A program made the translations under genes and the position numbers. A stretch of 5,710 nt of DNA from Bacillaceae bacterium (GTDB lineage: Bacteria > Bacillota > Bacilli > Bacillales > Amphibacillaceae), in the NCBI GenBank assembly GCA_030152985.1, contig JASLIE010000194.1, positions 1 to 5,710 of the forward strand. The letters run 5' to 3'. This document shows, piece by piece, positions 5,606-5,710 of the stretch. Within the stretch, counting starts at the first letter, position 1, and every line of letters starts with the position of its first letter. The notes beneath the pieces were generated by a model. That model was given only the letters and a program-made list of their open reading frames with translations, did not search any database and had not been told where the DNA came from.

Positions 5606-5710
5606 AATTGAAAATCAAAAAAGTTTTATTTTAAAATTTAAAATATAATTTCAAACTTTTCTTTATCTGAAAGAAAATAAAAAACGTCATGGTGAAAATG
5701 AAGGACATGT
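5533..5710. repeat. Terminal inverted duplication (fold-back), 89-bp arms with no spacer
   Basis: Bases 5622-5710 are the reverse complement of 5533-5621 at 76 of 89 positions; the axis is between 5621 and 5622. The best part pairs 5572-5606 with 5637-5671, with 34 of 35 matching. The left arm is coding sequence of the monooxygenase (about residues 114-137), so the right arm is a backwards copy of gene sequence, not a terminator or regulatory hairpin. The arm continues to the last base of the window. No independent gene is seen in 5606-5710. All mismatches are transversions. The likely explanation is a fold-back chimera at a contig end, or a genuine inverted-duplication breakpoint. Confidence 0.9.

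Noticed and set aside
5572..5671. Reading the terminal inverted repeat as a long transcription terminator or attenuator hairpin
   Set aside because: The left arm is in-frame monooxygenase coding sequence, the arms run 89 bp to the window edge with no loop, and there is no GC-rich stem followed by a T tract. It is a fold-back duplication.

Overview
The window looks like a fragment of a low-G+C Gram-positive chromosome (Bacillales). Evidence: AT-rich sequence, strong AGGAGG-type ribosome binding sites before almost every gene, a trigger factor gene next to a YsoA-type TPR gene (the pair found in Bacillus subtilis), and a bioY - acyl-CoA ligase - thiolase cluster. That cluster resembles both B. 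subtilis yhfUTS and staphylococcal vraABC. The VraB-like and VraC-like proteins lean towards Staphylococcaceae or a close relative, but this is a judgement from remembered sequences, not a search.

Layout. On the minus strand, bases 1-246 hold the N-terminal 82 codons of trigger factor (tig), cut by the window edge. tig has its own extended -10 promoter just after the stop of ysoA (347-1315, minus). A roughly 100-bp divergent intergenic region (1316-1417) follows, with a candidate promoter and a candidate BirA (biotin repressor) operator. From there a tightly packed plus-strand operon runs to the right edge: bioY (biotin ECF transporter S component), a vraA/yhfT-like AMP-forming acyl-CoA ligase, a vraB/yhfS-like thiolase, a vraC-like small protein, a MaoC-type hot-dog hydratase, and the start of an FAD-dependent monooxygenase. 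Successive genes overlap by 8, 8, 11 and 1 nt, and the last two are 1 nt apart, so one mRNA with translational coupling is very likely.

How the genes may work together. BioY imports biotin. The ligase, hydratase-like pair and thiolase resemble part of a beta-oxidation spiral acting on an acyl-CoA. No acyl-CoA dehydrogenase or 3-hydroxyacyl-CoA dehydrogenase is present. The B. subtilis relative of this operon belongs to the BirA regulon, so the inferred role is acquiring biotin or a fatty-acyl/pimelate-type precursor. The substrate is unknown. The thiolase has the nucleophilic Cys and the His but carries Gly where classical thiolases have the second catalytic Cys.

Right edge. The last 178 bases (5533-5710) are a near-perfect inverted repeat with no spacer: 5622-5710 is the reverse complement of 5533-5621 at 76 of 89 positions. 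All 13 mismatches are transversions. This is best read as a fold-back artefact or an inverted-duplication breakpoint at a contig end. The early stop of the monooxygenase (137 residues) lies inside the repeat and should not be trusted as the true gene end. No RNA genes, CRISPR arrays, insertion sequences or convincing terminators were seen.
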